Assembly: GCA_964639955.1 (NCBI GenBank)
Contig: CAZXGJ010000003.1
Coordinates: forward strand, 1-64,000
Direction of reading: 5' to 3'
Source of the DNA: IGN2 sp964639955
GTDB lineage: Bacteria > Bacteroidota > Ignavibacteria > Ignavibacteriales > Ignavibacteriaceae
DNA length: 64,000 bases
Position 1 is the stretch's first letter. Every line of letters starts with the position of its first letter. Under the pieces are notes generated by a model, which made no database searches, had not been told where the DNA came from, and saw only the letters and a list, made by a program, of their open reading frames with translations. A program made the position numbers and the translations under genes. Shown here piece by piece: positions 1 through 8,312 of the stretch.

Positions 1-556
1 TAAGTGAAGTCCTGCTTTCAAAACTGTTGATTGATCTTAGAAAAGCTTTAAGCTGGTAGTGAGAGAAGAGAGAAAAATTTTCATAGTCAATTCTGTTACC
101 GATTACACCAAGCTGAATTTTATTATTCTCACTGATTGAATGCATATAATTTGCATACGCGGAGATCTGGTTGAAATCATAAATGTAATAATCTTCCTGG
201 TTGATTCTAACAGCGTAGTTGATTCCAACATTAAACGGGTTATCGTTTTCAGAGAAGAGATAAGTATTAACTGCACCGAATTTGTGAATAGTTGTTGATT
301 TGTCGGTGTATTCATAATACCGGTTGAAAAAACCGGTGTAGTAGATTTCAAAATTATTCTGCTCAGATTCAAAATCGTAACCAAGCTCGCCGGTGAATGC
401 ATTTATGAAATCTGATTCATTCAGATAGTTGTTGAAGATGTTATCATCGTAATAACCTTCGACGTCAGCAGTAAGATAAAACTGTGCATGTGATTTGAAG
501 CAGAAGATAACAATCAATAGAGCAACTAAATGCAGAGAACTAATTTTTCGTTTCAT
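1..556 (-). CDS. Outer-membrane-type protein, N-terminal part (runs off left edge)
   Basis: The minus-strand frame is open from an ATG at 556 to the window edge, giving 185 residues without a stop. The N-terminus is a classical signal peptide: a basic start (MKRK), a hydrophobic core (LHLVALLIVIFCF) and a likely cleavage after SHAQ. The mature part alternates polar and aromatic residues (FYLTADVEGYYDDN, NNFEIYYTGFFNRYYEY), as outer-membrane beta-barrel strands do. No family is recognised and the C-terminus is outside the window. It is probably an exported barrel or repeat protein; the function is unknown. Confidence 0.72.
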   Translation of the reverse strand, partial: MKRKISSLHLVALLIVIFCFKSHAQFYLTADVEGYYDDNIFNNYLNESDFINAFTGELGYDFESEQNNFEIYYTGFFNRYYEYTDKSTTIHKFGAVNTYLFSENDNPFNVGINYAVRINQEDYYIYDFNQISAYANYMHSISENNKIQLGVIGNRIDYENFSLFSHYQLKAFLRSINSFESRTSL

Positions 557-577
557 ATAATAATTTCGTTTCGGAAT

Positions 578-964
578 TTACTTTCCACCGTTGTTTCCAC
601 CGGATCCGCCATTACCACTATTTCCGCCATGACCTCCGCTGCCTTGTTGACCAGCTCTCGTTCTTTTCCTGATCTTTTCAAGGCTCATTCCTCCGGCGCG
701 AGTATCTGCAATTCCGTCTCCATCTTTATCAATGAAGACATCCTTGCCTCTCTTATTACCGTTTTTTCCGGAGAACTGATCTCCGCTGTGAATTTTATTT
801 CTGTCTCTGATCTGGTTTTCATCGCCTTGATTTTTCTGCTGGTTCTGCTCTTGCGTTTGGATTTGTTCTTTCTCTCTGTTCTGATTTTGAGTAGAGTCCT
901 GCATCTCCATTGCAAATGCAAAGCTTAAAGAACCAAAGACCAAAAGTGTTAATAATGTTTTCAT
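578..964 (-). CDS. Small secreted Gly/Gln-rich protein with a calcium-loop motif
   Basis: This 128-residue protein has a clear signal peptide (MKTLLTLLVFGSLSFAFA). A very polar Gln/Asn/Glu-rich stretch follows at about residues 20-70. The motif DKDGDGIAD at about 80-88 matches the DxDxDG calcium-binding loop of dockerin/EF-hand and thrombospondin type-3 repeats. The tail is a Gly-Asn-Ser repeat of about 20 residues. It lies 21 bp downstream of the edge gene's start in the same orientation and has its own upstream gap of 167 bp. No family is recognised. Low complexity argues for caution, but the signal peptide and motif support a real exported protein. Confidence 0.68.
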   Translation of the reverse strand: MKTLLTLLVFGSLSFAFAMEMQDSTQNQNREKEQIQTQEQNQQKNQGDENQIRDRNKIHSGDQFSGKNGNKRGKDVFIDKDGDGIADTRAGGMSLEKIRKRTRAGQQGSGGHGGNSGNGGSGGNNGGK

Positions 965-1131
965 TTTATTTACCTCCGTTGAAATGAAGACAAAGCGTGT
1001 GCCGTTAAAAGAGTGTTAAAATCTTATCAATTGATAAAATGTCTATGTGAACACGACCAATTTGTTGAGGTGTGCGACCAAATGGGCGAGGGGGGAAATA
1101 GTAATTCTATCTGAATATTAATTAGAAAGCT

Positions 1132-2367
1132 TTAATCCTTCGATTTTATCATAACAACTGTCATATCATCCGAAGCAGGAAATCCATTCACAAAAGTCTG
1201 AACACCATCAAGAAGATTCTTTATCGTAGCGTCTGGACTGATCATCTGTTCAAAGATGCGTTTGTCGCCATATTCTTCTGATGCCTGGTTCATTGCTTCA
1301 CTAATTCCATCTGAATAAAATAGCAAACGACTGCCGGTAGGTAATTCAAAACTATGTTCGGGAAAGGACCCTTCCTGAATGCCCAGTGGTAACCCTGACT
1401 CAAAATTCAAAAATCTTCCCCCTTCTGAATCTGTAAACAGTGGAGGAGGATGACCGGCATTGGCAAATACAATATTCTTACCTGATGGATTGACAATTGC
1501 ATAGACCATTGTAACAAACCTTGTTTTAGGAAAATCTTTTACTAACGTATTATTTACTTTTGTCAGAACTTCACCCGGTGACAATCCTCGCTCGGCAAAC
1601 ATTCTCAATACGCTTCGTGTTGATGCCATAAGCAAAGCGGCACCTGTTCCTTTACCGGCAACATCTGCAAGTACAATTGCTATTCTTCCGTCCGGAAGAG
1701 GAATATAGTCGAACCAATCACCACCAACTTCGCGGCAGGGAATACATAATCCTGTTATTTCAAATCCCGGAATGTCTGGAGTCCAATCGGGAAACAAACT
1801 TAGCTGAACACTGCGCGCTTCATTAAGTTCTCTAACAAGGCGGTCTTTTTCCTTCCGCTCATTTTCAAATAACCGTGCGTTCTCAATCGCTGTTGCTACG
1901 TGACCTGCTAATGCCTCAAGAAGTTGAATCCGGGAATTTGTGAATGCATTTACTTTCTGATGCTGGAAATTAAACACACCAATCAGTCTGCCATGAATTT
2001 TTAATGGAATGTCAAGTTCCGAACGAGTGGATTCTTCACTTACCTGATAATACGGGTCTAGTGTCACATCCGGTGCATAATAAGTTTCTTCAGTCATGCC
2101 GACGTGTCCAACCATTCCATATTCTCCAATTTTGAATCGGTCACCTTTCACGTGAAAGTTAACTGTCCAGCCCCGAACAGCAACGATTACAAGTTCATTG
2201 GTCTCTTCATCTTTAAGCAATATACCAGACCGAGAATAACCGAAAGTCTGTGCAACATCACTTACAACTTCTTCGAGAAGAAGATCGAGGTCTAAAATTG
2301 AATTGATCCTCTGAGCAACACGCTGCAACAGAAGTAATTCTTTTATTTCTTGATTTTCATCATTCAT
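1132..2367 (-). CDS. GAF-domain PP2C (SpoIIE/RsbU-type) serine phosphatase
   Basis: The 411-residue soluble protein has a GAF sensor domain (about 15-163), a short charged coiled-coil linker (163-195) and a C-terminal PP2C-type SpoIIE domain (about 200-408). Metal-binding and catalytic motifs are present: GGDWFDY, LADVAGKGTGAALL, NAGHPPPLF, FYSDGISEA and DDMTVV. In the RsbU family such enzymes dephosphorylate STAS anti-sigma-factor antagonists in partner-switching cascades. A single STAS protein is encoded at 39139-39489, a possible but unproven substrate. The gene stands alone between the small secreted protein and a divergent regulator. The GAF ligand cannot be told from sequence. Confidence 0.9.
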   Translation of the reverse strand: MNDENQEIKELLLLQRVAQRINSILDLDLLLEEVVSDVAQTFGYSRSGILLKDEETNELVIVAVRGWTVNFHVKGDRFKIGEYGMVGHVGMTEETYYAPDVTLDPYYQVSEESTRSELDIPLKIHGRLIGVFNFQHQKVNAFTNSRIQLLEALAGHVATAIENARLFENERKEKDRLVRELNEARSVQLSLFPDWTPDIPGFEITGLCIPCREVGGDWFDYIPLPDGRIAIVLADVAGKGTGAALLMASTRSVLRMFAERGLSPGEVLTKVNNTLVKDFPKTRFVTMVYAIVNPSGKNIVFANAGHPPPLFTDSEGGRFLNFESGLPLGIQEGSFPEHSFELPTGSRLLFYSDGISEAMNQASEEYGDKRIFEQMISPDATIKNLLDGVQTFVNGFPASDDMTVVMIKSKD

Positions 2368-2547
2368 TCAAAGAAACTCTATCTAAAAATAAATTAGGTA
2401 TTGTTGGATTAATAATTTTCATGGTAAGAGTTTTAGGAAATTTACGTTATGAGAGAGAATTAAACAAACAATCACTGTTAGAACAAGTTTATCTTTATAT
2501 ATTTTTGGTATGTCAAATTTCTACTACTTTTTTTTCGGGGATAAATT

Positions 2548-2808
2548 ATGAAGACCATACTATTAATACTTATCGGTAAAAGAAAAGAATCTGCAGTTAA
2601 AGTTCAGCAGATACTAACTGCGTGGGGTTGCAACATTAAAACACGCCTTGGAATTCACGACGGTGTTTTGGAAAACTGTTCTGATACAGGACTGCTTATT
2701 CTTGAATTGGTCGGCAAAGCCGAAGACAACAAGGAGATTGCAAGAAAGGTTGCACTGATTCCGGGAGTTACATCGCAGCTTGTTGAACTTAAAGTTCCCA
2801 CTGAATAA
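2548..2808 (+). CDS. TM1266-like ACT-fold regulator of the [FeFe] hydrogenase system
   Basis: This 86-residue protein resembles the family annotated as putative iron-only hydrogenase system regulator (TM1266 type). It has a small ACT/NikR-C-like fold of pattern beta-alpha-beta-beta-alpha-beta, with the hallmarks ESAVKVQQIL, TRLGIHD and the closing ALIPGVTSQLVELKV. It starts at ATG 2548 behind a GGGG-containing ribosome site. It is convergent with the histidine kinase that ends the hydrogenase operon, 31 bp apart, which fits the family's usual location beside HydA genes. Family members are thought to sense or regulate hydrogenase maturation; the exact role and ligand are unknown. Confidence 0.75.
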   Translation: MKTILLILIGKRKESAVKVQQILTAWGCNIKTRLGIHDGVLENCSDTGLLILELVGKAEDNKEIARKVALIPGVTSQLVELKVPTE

Positions 2809-2813
2809 AAATT

Positions 2814-2838
2814 TATTTTAATCAGATAAAGATTAATT
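2814..2838. terminator. Weak AT-rich bidirectional terminator candidate
   Basis: Between the convergent TM1266-like gene and the histidine kinase lies TTAATC-AGATAAA-GATTAA, flanked by T-rich tracts on both strands. The stem is short and AT-only, so this is a weak candidate. Confidence 0.3.
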
Positions 2839-2839
2839 T

Positions 2840-4276
2840 TTAGCTATTTACTTTAAACGCTTCAAGAGCTTCATCTTTCTCTTTTTTTACAAAAGGAAGC
2901 TGAATAATGAAGCAGCTGCCGGGATGATCACGATTTGCCATTCTGGAAGGACTTTGAGCTTTTATTGTTCCGCCATGTCTTTCAACAATTCTTTTTACAA
3001 CAGAAAGTCCTAACCCGGATCCTTCGGAAACTATTTTTTTCACATTATGTGCGCGGTAAAATTCTTTGAATATTTTTGGCAGTTCATCTTCCGGAATACC
3101 AACACCATCATCGCAAACCTCGATATAAAGATTTTTAGAATCGCTTTTAATGGTTACTTCTATATTACCGCCATCAACTCCGTACTTTATTGAATTACCG
3201 ACCAGGTTGGAGATTGCAATATCAAGCAGAAATTTATCACCATTAATTTTTTCTTTTTTACCTCTTACATCTGAAAGATTCAGCTTGATTAAATGCGCAT
3301 CAGCTGAAGCTTTTCTTCTTTTAATAACTCCAGAAACAATCTCATAAATATCAATTTCTTCTTCATCATACTGGTCATAAAGAGTCAGCTTTGATACATT
3401 CAGTACATCGTTTATCATCTGAACTGCCTCATCGGTCCGGTTTTTTGCTCTCACTAATTTTTCTTCAATTGTTTCGTCAATCGGTCCAAGAAATTTCTGA
3501 AGAATAATATCTATGTAAGATGAAACAGCAACAATGGGTGTTTTTATTTCGTGAACGATGCCCATAATATATTTTTGTTTTTCCTTTTCAGCAGCATTAA
3601 TCTTTTTCATAGAATCAACAAGATCTTTTTCACGCTTGTAAAGCTGACGTGCCATTCCGTTTGCAAGATAAACACTCACAAAAGTTACAAACGCAAAAGT
3701 GAAAAGAAACGCTCCGACATAATGAGGGTTGTCATATAGCGGAAAACTCAGAAGTCCATTAATTGAGTGATGCGGTATAGCCTGTAAATGTTCCAGAGCA
3801 GTTAGAACAGCAAAGGCAAAAACAAAAACAGCTGCCATTGTGTAAACTAATGTTCCGGGCAGTATAAGACTTCCGATAATAACAAGGAAAACAAAGTTCA
3901 TATAAAGCGGGGATTCTATTCCTCCTGTATAATGAACAAGCATGAGAAGAGCAATTAAGTCAAGTATTATTTGAAATATTGAAAGATAGAGAGGATTAAA
4001 TTTATTTACATCAAACTTTACATGCTGCCTCAAACGATGCAGAATAACATTATAAAGCAGGATTGACGCTATAATAATTACACCTGCAATTTTCTGAGTA
4101 GCTGTATAATTTATTTTGAATATAAATGTTGTGAAGAAAAGAAAAATACTCAGCATCACCACAACAATATAACGCAGCTTAATAAACCAGAGGTTTCTTC
4201 GGCGGATTGCTTCCCAGAATTCTTTTTGTCCTACTGCCCATTCGGGCACAAGACTTAGCATTAGTTTATTGAACAA
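2840..4276 (-). CDS. Membrane sensor histidine kinase of the hydrogenase operon
   Basis: This 478-residue protein has about six hydrophobic segments between residues 35 and 215. A coiled-coil stretch leads into a HisKA H-box (GIVHEIKTPI) and a HATPase_c domain with N-box (NLVGNSIKYG), G1 (DDGVGIPEDE) and G2 (GSGLGLSVVKR). It is predicted to autophosphorylate on the H-box His. The start is TTG at 4276, chosen because GGAG sits 5 bp upstream; an in-frame ATG at 4261 has no visible ribosome site. It lies 63 bp downstream of hydA in the same direction. A single-domain receiver opens the same gene group, so the two could form a cognate pair (inference). No PAS or other cytosolic sensor is seen. 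Confidence 0.88.
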   Translation of the reverse strand: MFNKLMLSLVPEWAVGQKEFWEAIRRRNLWFIKLRYIVVVMLSIFLFFTTFIFKINYTATQKIAGVIIIASILLYNVILHRLRQHVKFDVNKFNPLYLSIFQIILDLIALLMLVHYTGGIESPLYMNFVFLVIIGSLILPGTLVYTMAAVFVFAFAVLTALEHLQAIPHHSINGLLSFPLYDNPHYVGAFLFTFAFVTFVSVYLANGMARQLYKREKDLVDSMKKINAAEKEKQKYIMGIVHEIKTPIVAVSSYIDIILQKFLGPIDETIEEKLVRAKNRTDEAVQMINDVLNVSKLTLYDQYDEEEIDIYEIVSGVIKRRKASADAHLIKLNLSDVRGKKEKINGDKFLLDIAISNLVGNSIKYGVDGGNIEVTIKSDSKNLYIEVCDDGVGIPEDELPKIFKEFYRAHNVKKIVSEGSGLGLSVVKRIVERHGGTIKAQSPSRMANRDHPGSCFIIQLPFVKKEKDEALEAFKVNS

Positions 4277-4298
4277 TAATACTCCACTTAAAATTTCA

Positions 4299-4324
4299 CC
4301 GGCAGTCTTGTTAGAAACCGCCGG
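4299..4324 (-). promoter_or_regulatory. Hairpin between hydA and the histidine kinase
   Basis: An 8-bp GC-rich stem (CCGGCAGT / ACCGCCGG, one G-U pair on the transcript) encloses a 10-nt loop in the 63-bp gap. On the minus strand it is followed by TGAAATTTT. It could be a partial terminator or RNA-stability element that lowers kinase expression relative to the hydrogenase. Confidence 0.45.
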
Positions 4325-4339
4325 CTAATTATTTTTTAC

Positions 4340-6253
4340 TTATGCAATATACTTACCACGTTTTACATAATGAGTGTGAAGAAGCTTGTGTGAAAGGTGA
4401 CCGCAAGGACCATCAGTCAAAAACTCATCATATATTTCAACAACGTGACGATTCTCGTGAGATTTTCTTACAGGCAAAGATTTATCTTCATCATAAATTG
4501 CTTTTGCTCTAAGTTTACGTATTTCAGGAGTTGTTGGAATCGGCTGACCACCGCCGCCAATACATCCACCCGGACAAGCCATAAACTCAATGAAGTGACA
4601 TTCGCTGAACTTGCCACCAGCTTTAATATCGTCCATAACTTTTTTTGCATTCGCTGTTCCGTGAACAACTGCAATCTTCAAAGTTGCGCCTTTCAACCAG
4701 TTCCAATCAGGAACAAGATGAGCAATAAGTTTTGGTACTGGACCTACTTCGGTAATAGGTAGTTCAGCATATTTTATTCCTTCAAATCCTCTAACCGGAG
4801 TTATATCGGCATTTGCAAAAATATTTTCAATTTTCTTTCCTGTAATAAATTCAACTACTGTTCTCAAAGCCGCTTCCATTACACCGCCGGTTGCACCAAA
4901 AATTAATCCTGCACCTGAAGCTTCACCGAATGGATCATCGAAATGTGATTTTGGCATTTCCGGTAAATAGATTCCGGCTTCTTTTATCATCTGTGCGAGT
5001 TCTCTTGTTGTCAAACCGTAATCAACATCTTTAAATCCTGAGTCAACCATTTCTGGCCTGTTACACTCAAACTTTTTTGCTGAGCAAGGCATCACTGCAA
5101 CTGAAACTATATCCTTCGGATCAATTCCTTTTTTCTTTGCATAGAATGTTTTGATTAGTGCACCGAACATCTGCTGAGGTGATTTTGCTGTGCTTAGATT
5201 GTCAACATACTCGGGATAAAAATGTTCGAGATATTTCACCCATCCCGGTGAGCAGGATGTAAACTGAGGTAATGCAACCTGTTCTTTTTTAACAAGTGCT
5301 TTGTACAATCTTTGAATCAGTTCTGTACCTTCTTCGAATATTGTGAGATCTGCTGTGAAGTTAGTATCGAATACAACATCAAAACCAATTCTTCTCAAAG
5401 CTGTATTCATCTCGCCTGTTAATGAAGTTCCCGGTTCCATTCCAAACTCTTCGCATATTGCTGCTCTTGGTGACGGTGCAGTTTGAATTACAACGTGCTT
5501 TTTAGGATCGTCAATTGCAGCCCATATTTCATCGCGTGGATCGTTTGCGCGTAACGCACCGGTAGGACAGCGGTTTATGCACTGACCGCAGTTGATACAA
5601 ATTACTTCAGCTAATGGCTTATCCCAAAATGTTCCGATATGTGTATCATGACTTCTGCCGATTGCTTCAAGCACACCAACTTCCTGCAAGTCAATACAGG
5701 TTCTTACACATCGTTTACAAAGCACGCATTTATCCATATCTCTCACAACCGAGTATGAAGAATTGTCAACCTCATATCTCGGGTTTTGAATATGACCAAA
5801 ATTGTAATGATCAACACCATATTCTTTTGCTAGTGATTGCAATTCGCAATTATTATTTCTGAAGCAGGAATAACATTCGCCATAATGTTCACTTAGTAAT
5901 AAATCCAGCACATGCTTTCTTGCTCTTCTAACTGCGTTAGAGGTTGTTTTTATTTTTATCGGTGCTGTAATCGGAAATGCACAGGAAGCCTGAAGAGTTC
6001 TCATACCTTCAACTTCAACAACACAAATACGGCAAACACCGGCAACACATAGGTCTTCGTGATGACAAAGCGTTGGTATATGTATCTGATTCTGTCTGCA
6101 TGCTTCAAGTATTGTTGTGCCAAGAGGAACAGAAAAATTTTTTTCATTTATTTCAATTGAAATTGTTCCACCGATATATTCGGGATTCTCTGGTTTCTCA
6201 ACCACAAGCGGTTTCTGACTTACAGGGGCTCTTAATGTTTCTTTACTTTCCAT
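4340..6253 (-). CDS. hydA: NADH-linked [FeFe] hydrogenase catalytic subunit HydA
   Basis: This 637-residue catalytic subunit of a trimeric cytoplasmic [FeFe] hydrogenase interconverts protons and H2. Domains in order: a plant-type 2Fe-2S domain (about 30-105; CHHEDLCVAGVCRIC), a NuoG-like His-Cys3 4Fe-4S site (HYGECYSCFRNNNC, 123-136), two 4Fe-4S clusters (CVLCKRCVRTC, 176-186; CINCGQCINRC, 219-229), and the H-cluster domain with L1 TSCSPGW (332-338), L2 MPCSAKKFE (388-396) and L3 FMACPGGCIGGGGQP (557-571). L1 has Ser where the usual motif is TSCCPxW. The start at 6253 is chosen for its GGAGG ribosome site; it overlaps the hydB end by 11 bp, and the longer frame from 6373 would run inside hydB. 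The C-terminal tail extends about 65 residues past L3. Confidence 0.95.
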   Translation of the reverse strand: MESKETLRAPVSQKPLVVEKPENPEYIGGTISIEINEKNFSVPLGTTILEACRQNQIHIPTLCHHEDLCVAGVCRICVVEVEGMRTLQASCAFPITAPIKIKTTSNAVRRARKHVLDLLLSEHYGECYSCFRNNNCELQSLAKEYGVDHYNFGHIQNPRYEVDNSSYSVVRDMDKCVLCKRCVRTCIDLQEVGVLEAIGRSHDTHIGTFWDKPLAEVICINCGQCINRCPTGALRANDPRDEIWAAIDDPKKHVVIQTAPSPRAAICEEFGMEPGTSLTGEMNTALRRIGFDVVFDTNFTADLTIFEEGTELIQRLYKALVKKEQVALPQFTSCSPGWVKYLEHFYPEYVDNLSTAKSPQQMFGALIKTFYAKKKGIDPKDIVSVAVMPCSAKKFECNRPEMVDSGFKDVDYGLTTRELAQMIKEAGIYLPEMPKSHFDDPFGEASGAGLIFGATGGVMEAALRTVVEFITGKKIENIFANADITPVRGFEGIKYAELPITEVGPVPKLIAHLVPDWNWLKGATLKIAVVHGTANAKKVMDDIKAGGKFSECHFIEFMACPGGCIGGGGQPIPTTPEIRKLRAKAIYDEDKSLPVRKSHENRHVVEIYDEFLTDGPCGHLSHKLLHTHYVKRGKYIA

Positions 6254-7457
6254 TTCTTCCTCCGTTTCCGGCATTGAATATTTCATCTTTAAAGTTTTCA
6301 AGAATTGATATGAATGGATTCGGACTTGACTGACCGAGCCCGCACTTGGATGCAATCTGCATTGTTCTGCCAAGTTCTTTCAATTTATTTATATGAGCGA
6401 AAGTATATTCACCTTTCTCAATCATCTCAACACCTTCGAGCAGTTTTACATTTCCTATTCTGCATGGTGTGCACTGCCCGCAGGATTCATCAACAAAAAA
6501 TTCCATAAAGTTTTTTAATACGTGAAGCATATCCCGGCTCTCATTAAATATCATAACAGATCCACCGGTTGCAACATCTTCATAAGCAACTGTTCTGTCA
6601 AACTGAGATTTAGGGATACAGTAACCTGAAGCCCCGCCAATTTGAACTGCTTTGGTGTCTTTTGCGCCAACAATTTCAAGAAGTTCTGATACTTTTATTC
6701 CCCAGGGAAGTTCATAAACTCCGGGCTTTTCACAATCACCGGAAACAGAAAATAATTTTGAACCGGTTGATTTATCTGTTCCGAATTTTGCAAACCAGCT
6801 TCCACCTTTTACAACGATATGACTGACTGCTGCAAGTGTTTCAACATTATTGACAGAAGTAGGTCTTCCGAGGTAACCAGTATTAATAGGATACGGTGGT
6901 CTGTTGCGTGGTTCACCGCGATGACCTTCAAGTGATTCAATCAAAGCTGTTTCTTCGCCACATACATAAGCACCTGAACCGAGGAATACTTCAATATCAA
7001 AATTAAAACCAGTTTTCCCTAAAATATTTTTTCCGAGAAGGTTATCTTTTCTCATTTCTTCAAGATAATCTTCGAGCGGTTTTAAGAGATATTCATACTC
7101 GCCACGCAGATAAACAATTCCCTGCTGAGCACTGATTGTATATCCGCCGACTACCATTCCATCGAATACTAGGTCAGGAAATTCCATCAGAAGAACTCTG
7201 TCCTTAAAAGTTCCGGGCTCGCCTTCATCAGCATTGCAAACGAGAAATTTTTTGTCGGCTTTTGCTGCTGCAGTCAGCATCCATTTTGTTGAAGTTGGAA
7301 ATCCTGCACCGCCTCTTCCTTTTAATTTTGAATCTTTCAGCTCAAATAAAATATCTTCGCGTGTCATTGAAACTGCTTTTCTTATTGCTTCTCCTCTTTT
7401 GTATTCAGAGAAGATAACCGGACCCGTTCTTTTCTTTTTCATCGTTTCCATAATCAT
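6243..7457 (-). CDS. hydB: Hydrogenase NADH/FMN subunit HydB, short NuoF-like form
   Basis: This 404-residue subunit should bind NAD(H), FMN and one 4Fe-4S cluster and connect HydA to the NADH pool. Visible motifs are GRGGAGFPTSTKW (48-59), CNADEGEPGTFKDR (74-87), SGAYVCGEETALIESLEG (161-178) and the cluster ligands C326, C329, C332 and C372. Typical bifurcating HydB/HndC proteins are about 600 residues, with an extra N-terminal thioredoxin-like 2Fe-2S domain and a C-terminal pair of ferredoxin clusters. Both are absent here, with no sign of a frameshift. Its ATG overlaps the hydC stop (ATGA), indicating translational coupling. A GGGGAAGG ribosome site lies just upstream. Confidence 0.94.
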   Translation of the reverse strand: MIMETMKKKRTGPVIFSEYKRGEAIRKAVSMTREDILFELKDSKLKGRGGAGFPTSTKWMLTAAAKADKKFLVCNADEGEPGTFKDRVLLMEFPDLVFDGMVVGGYTISAQQGIVYLRGEYEYLLKPLEDYLEEMRKDNLLGKNILGKTGFNFDIEVFLGSGAYVCGEETALIESLEGHRGEPRNRPPYPINTGYLGRPTSVNNVETLAAVSHIVVKGGSWFAKFGTDKSTGSKLFSVSGDCEKPGVYELPWGIKVSELLEIVGAKDTKAVQIGGASGYCIPKSQFDRTVAYEDVATGGSVMIFNESRDMLHVLKNFMEFFVDESCGQCTPCRIGNVKLLEGVEMIEKGEYTFAHINKLKELGRTMQIASKCGLGQSSPNPFISILENFKDEIFNAGNGGRNGK

Positions 7458-7927
7458 TTCACCTTCCCCAAAAGTTCAACTGCTTTTTCAGGAGTAACCT
7501 GAAGGAAAACCTGGTCATTAATTGCCATTGCGGGACCCATATCACACAAACCAAGACAGTTAGCATATTCAACAGTGAATTTGTTATCCTTTGTAGTTTC
7601 ACCGATTTTAATTCCAAGTTCACGTTCAATGGCTTTAACGAGTCCACTCTTTCCTTTCATATCGCAGGAAATCGTTTGACAGATGCGAACAAGGTTTCTT
7701 CCTTTTGGATTTGAATTAAGAAATGCGAAGAAAGAAATGACGCTGTAAACCTCTACAGGATGAATATTTAAAAGTCTTGCTACTTCCTGCTGTGCAAATT
7801 CAGAAATGTGTCTGTGTTTCTTCTGAATTTCGTGAAGTATCATAAGCAATGCGGACCTGTCGTTCCCGAATCTATTTACATAGCTCTCTATTTCTTCGGA
7901 GAGAGCATTTTTTTCTGCAACGAACAT
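7454..7927 (-). CDS. hydC: Hydrogenase thioredoxin-like 2Fe-2S subunit HydC (NuoE-like)
   Basis: This 157-residue NuoE/HydC-type subunit binds one 2Fe-2S cluster through C83, C88, C124 and C128 (CQTISC and CLGLC) in a thioredoxin-like fold. The N-terminal helical part carries the family signature RSALLMILHEIQKKHRHIS. The start is ATG 7927, 4 bp after the response-regulator stop, with AAGGAG seven bases upstream. The frame stays open to 8137, but that extension only reads the receiver gene in another frame. The stop overlaps the hydB ATG. With HydA and HydB it forms the diaphorase side of the complex. Confidence 0.95.
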   Translation of the reverse strand: MFVAEKNALSEEIESYVNRFGNDRSALLMILHEIQKKHRHISEFAQQEVARLLNIHPVEVYSVISFFAFLNSNPKGRNLVRICQTISCDMKGKSGLVKAIERELGIKIGETTKDNKFTVEYANCLGLCDMGPAMAINDQVFLQVTPEKAVELLGKVK

Positions 7928-7931
7928 CTGC

Positions 7932-8312
7932 TCACTCCTTGTAATGTAACTGTAAAAGCCTTTCCACTTTTTCAACAAGAGTTTCGGGTGAAATCGGTTT
8001 CTCAACAAATTCATCAACCGGGACCATTTCTCCCGCTGCAAACTCCTGCCCCAGAGCTTTTGAAACTGACGTATACATAATAATTGGAATATCAATTTGC
8101 TCTCTTCTGAATTTCTGCGCCAGAAAGAATCCGTCATCCGGTTCGCTCAGCATCACATCAAGAATTATCAGATCGGGTTTTTGTTCTTTTACCAGCTTGT
8201 AGCCGTCTTCAAAACTTGATGCGGTAACCACATCATAACCTTTTGACGTAAGCACAAGAGTGCTCGCATCGAGTATGTCGGGATCGTCATCAATTATTGC
8301 TATCAGTGCCAT
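7932..8312 (-). CDS. Single-domain response regulator (CheY-like receiver)
   Basis: This 126-residue protein is a lone receiver domain without an output domain. The acidic triad D8-D10, the phospho-acceptor D52 in PDLIILDVM, the conserved Thr in MYTSVS and the Lys in VEKPISP are all present. It is the first gene of the hydrogenase group and sits only 4 bp upstream of hydC, so it is very probably co-transcribed. The kinase downstream of hydA is the obvious partner candidate. Without a DNA-binding domain it may act by protein-protein contact or phosphorelay; its target is unknown. Confidence 0.9.
   Translation of the reverse strand: MALIAIIDDDPDILDASTLVLTSKGYDVVTASSFEDGYKLVKEQKPDLIILDVMLSEPDDGFFLAQKFRREQIDIPIIMYTSVSKALGQEFAAGEMVPVDEFVEKPISPETLVEKVERLLQLHYKE

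Noticed and set aside
530..928. 132-codon plus-strand frame
   Set aside because: It is antisense to the small secreted protein and reflects its low-complexity sequence; no ribosome site or family features.
1024..1037. Perfect 14-bp palindrome TTATCAATTGATAA as an FNR/CRP site
   Set aside because: The half-sites are inverted relative to TTGAT-N4-ATCAA and AT-only palindromes are common here.
6254..6373. N-terminal extension of hydA
   Set aside because: It would lie wholly inside hydB; ATG 6253 has GGAGG and fits the family N-terminus.
7928..8137. N-terminal extension of hydC
   Set aside because: It is the receiver gene read in another frame; ATG 7927 has AAGGAG.
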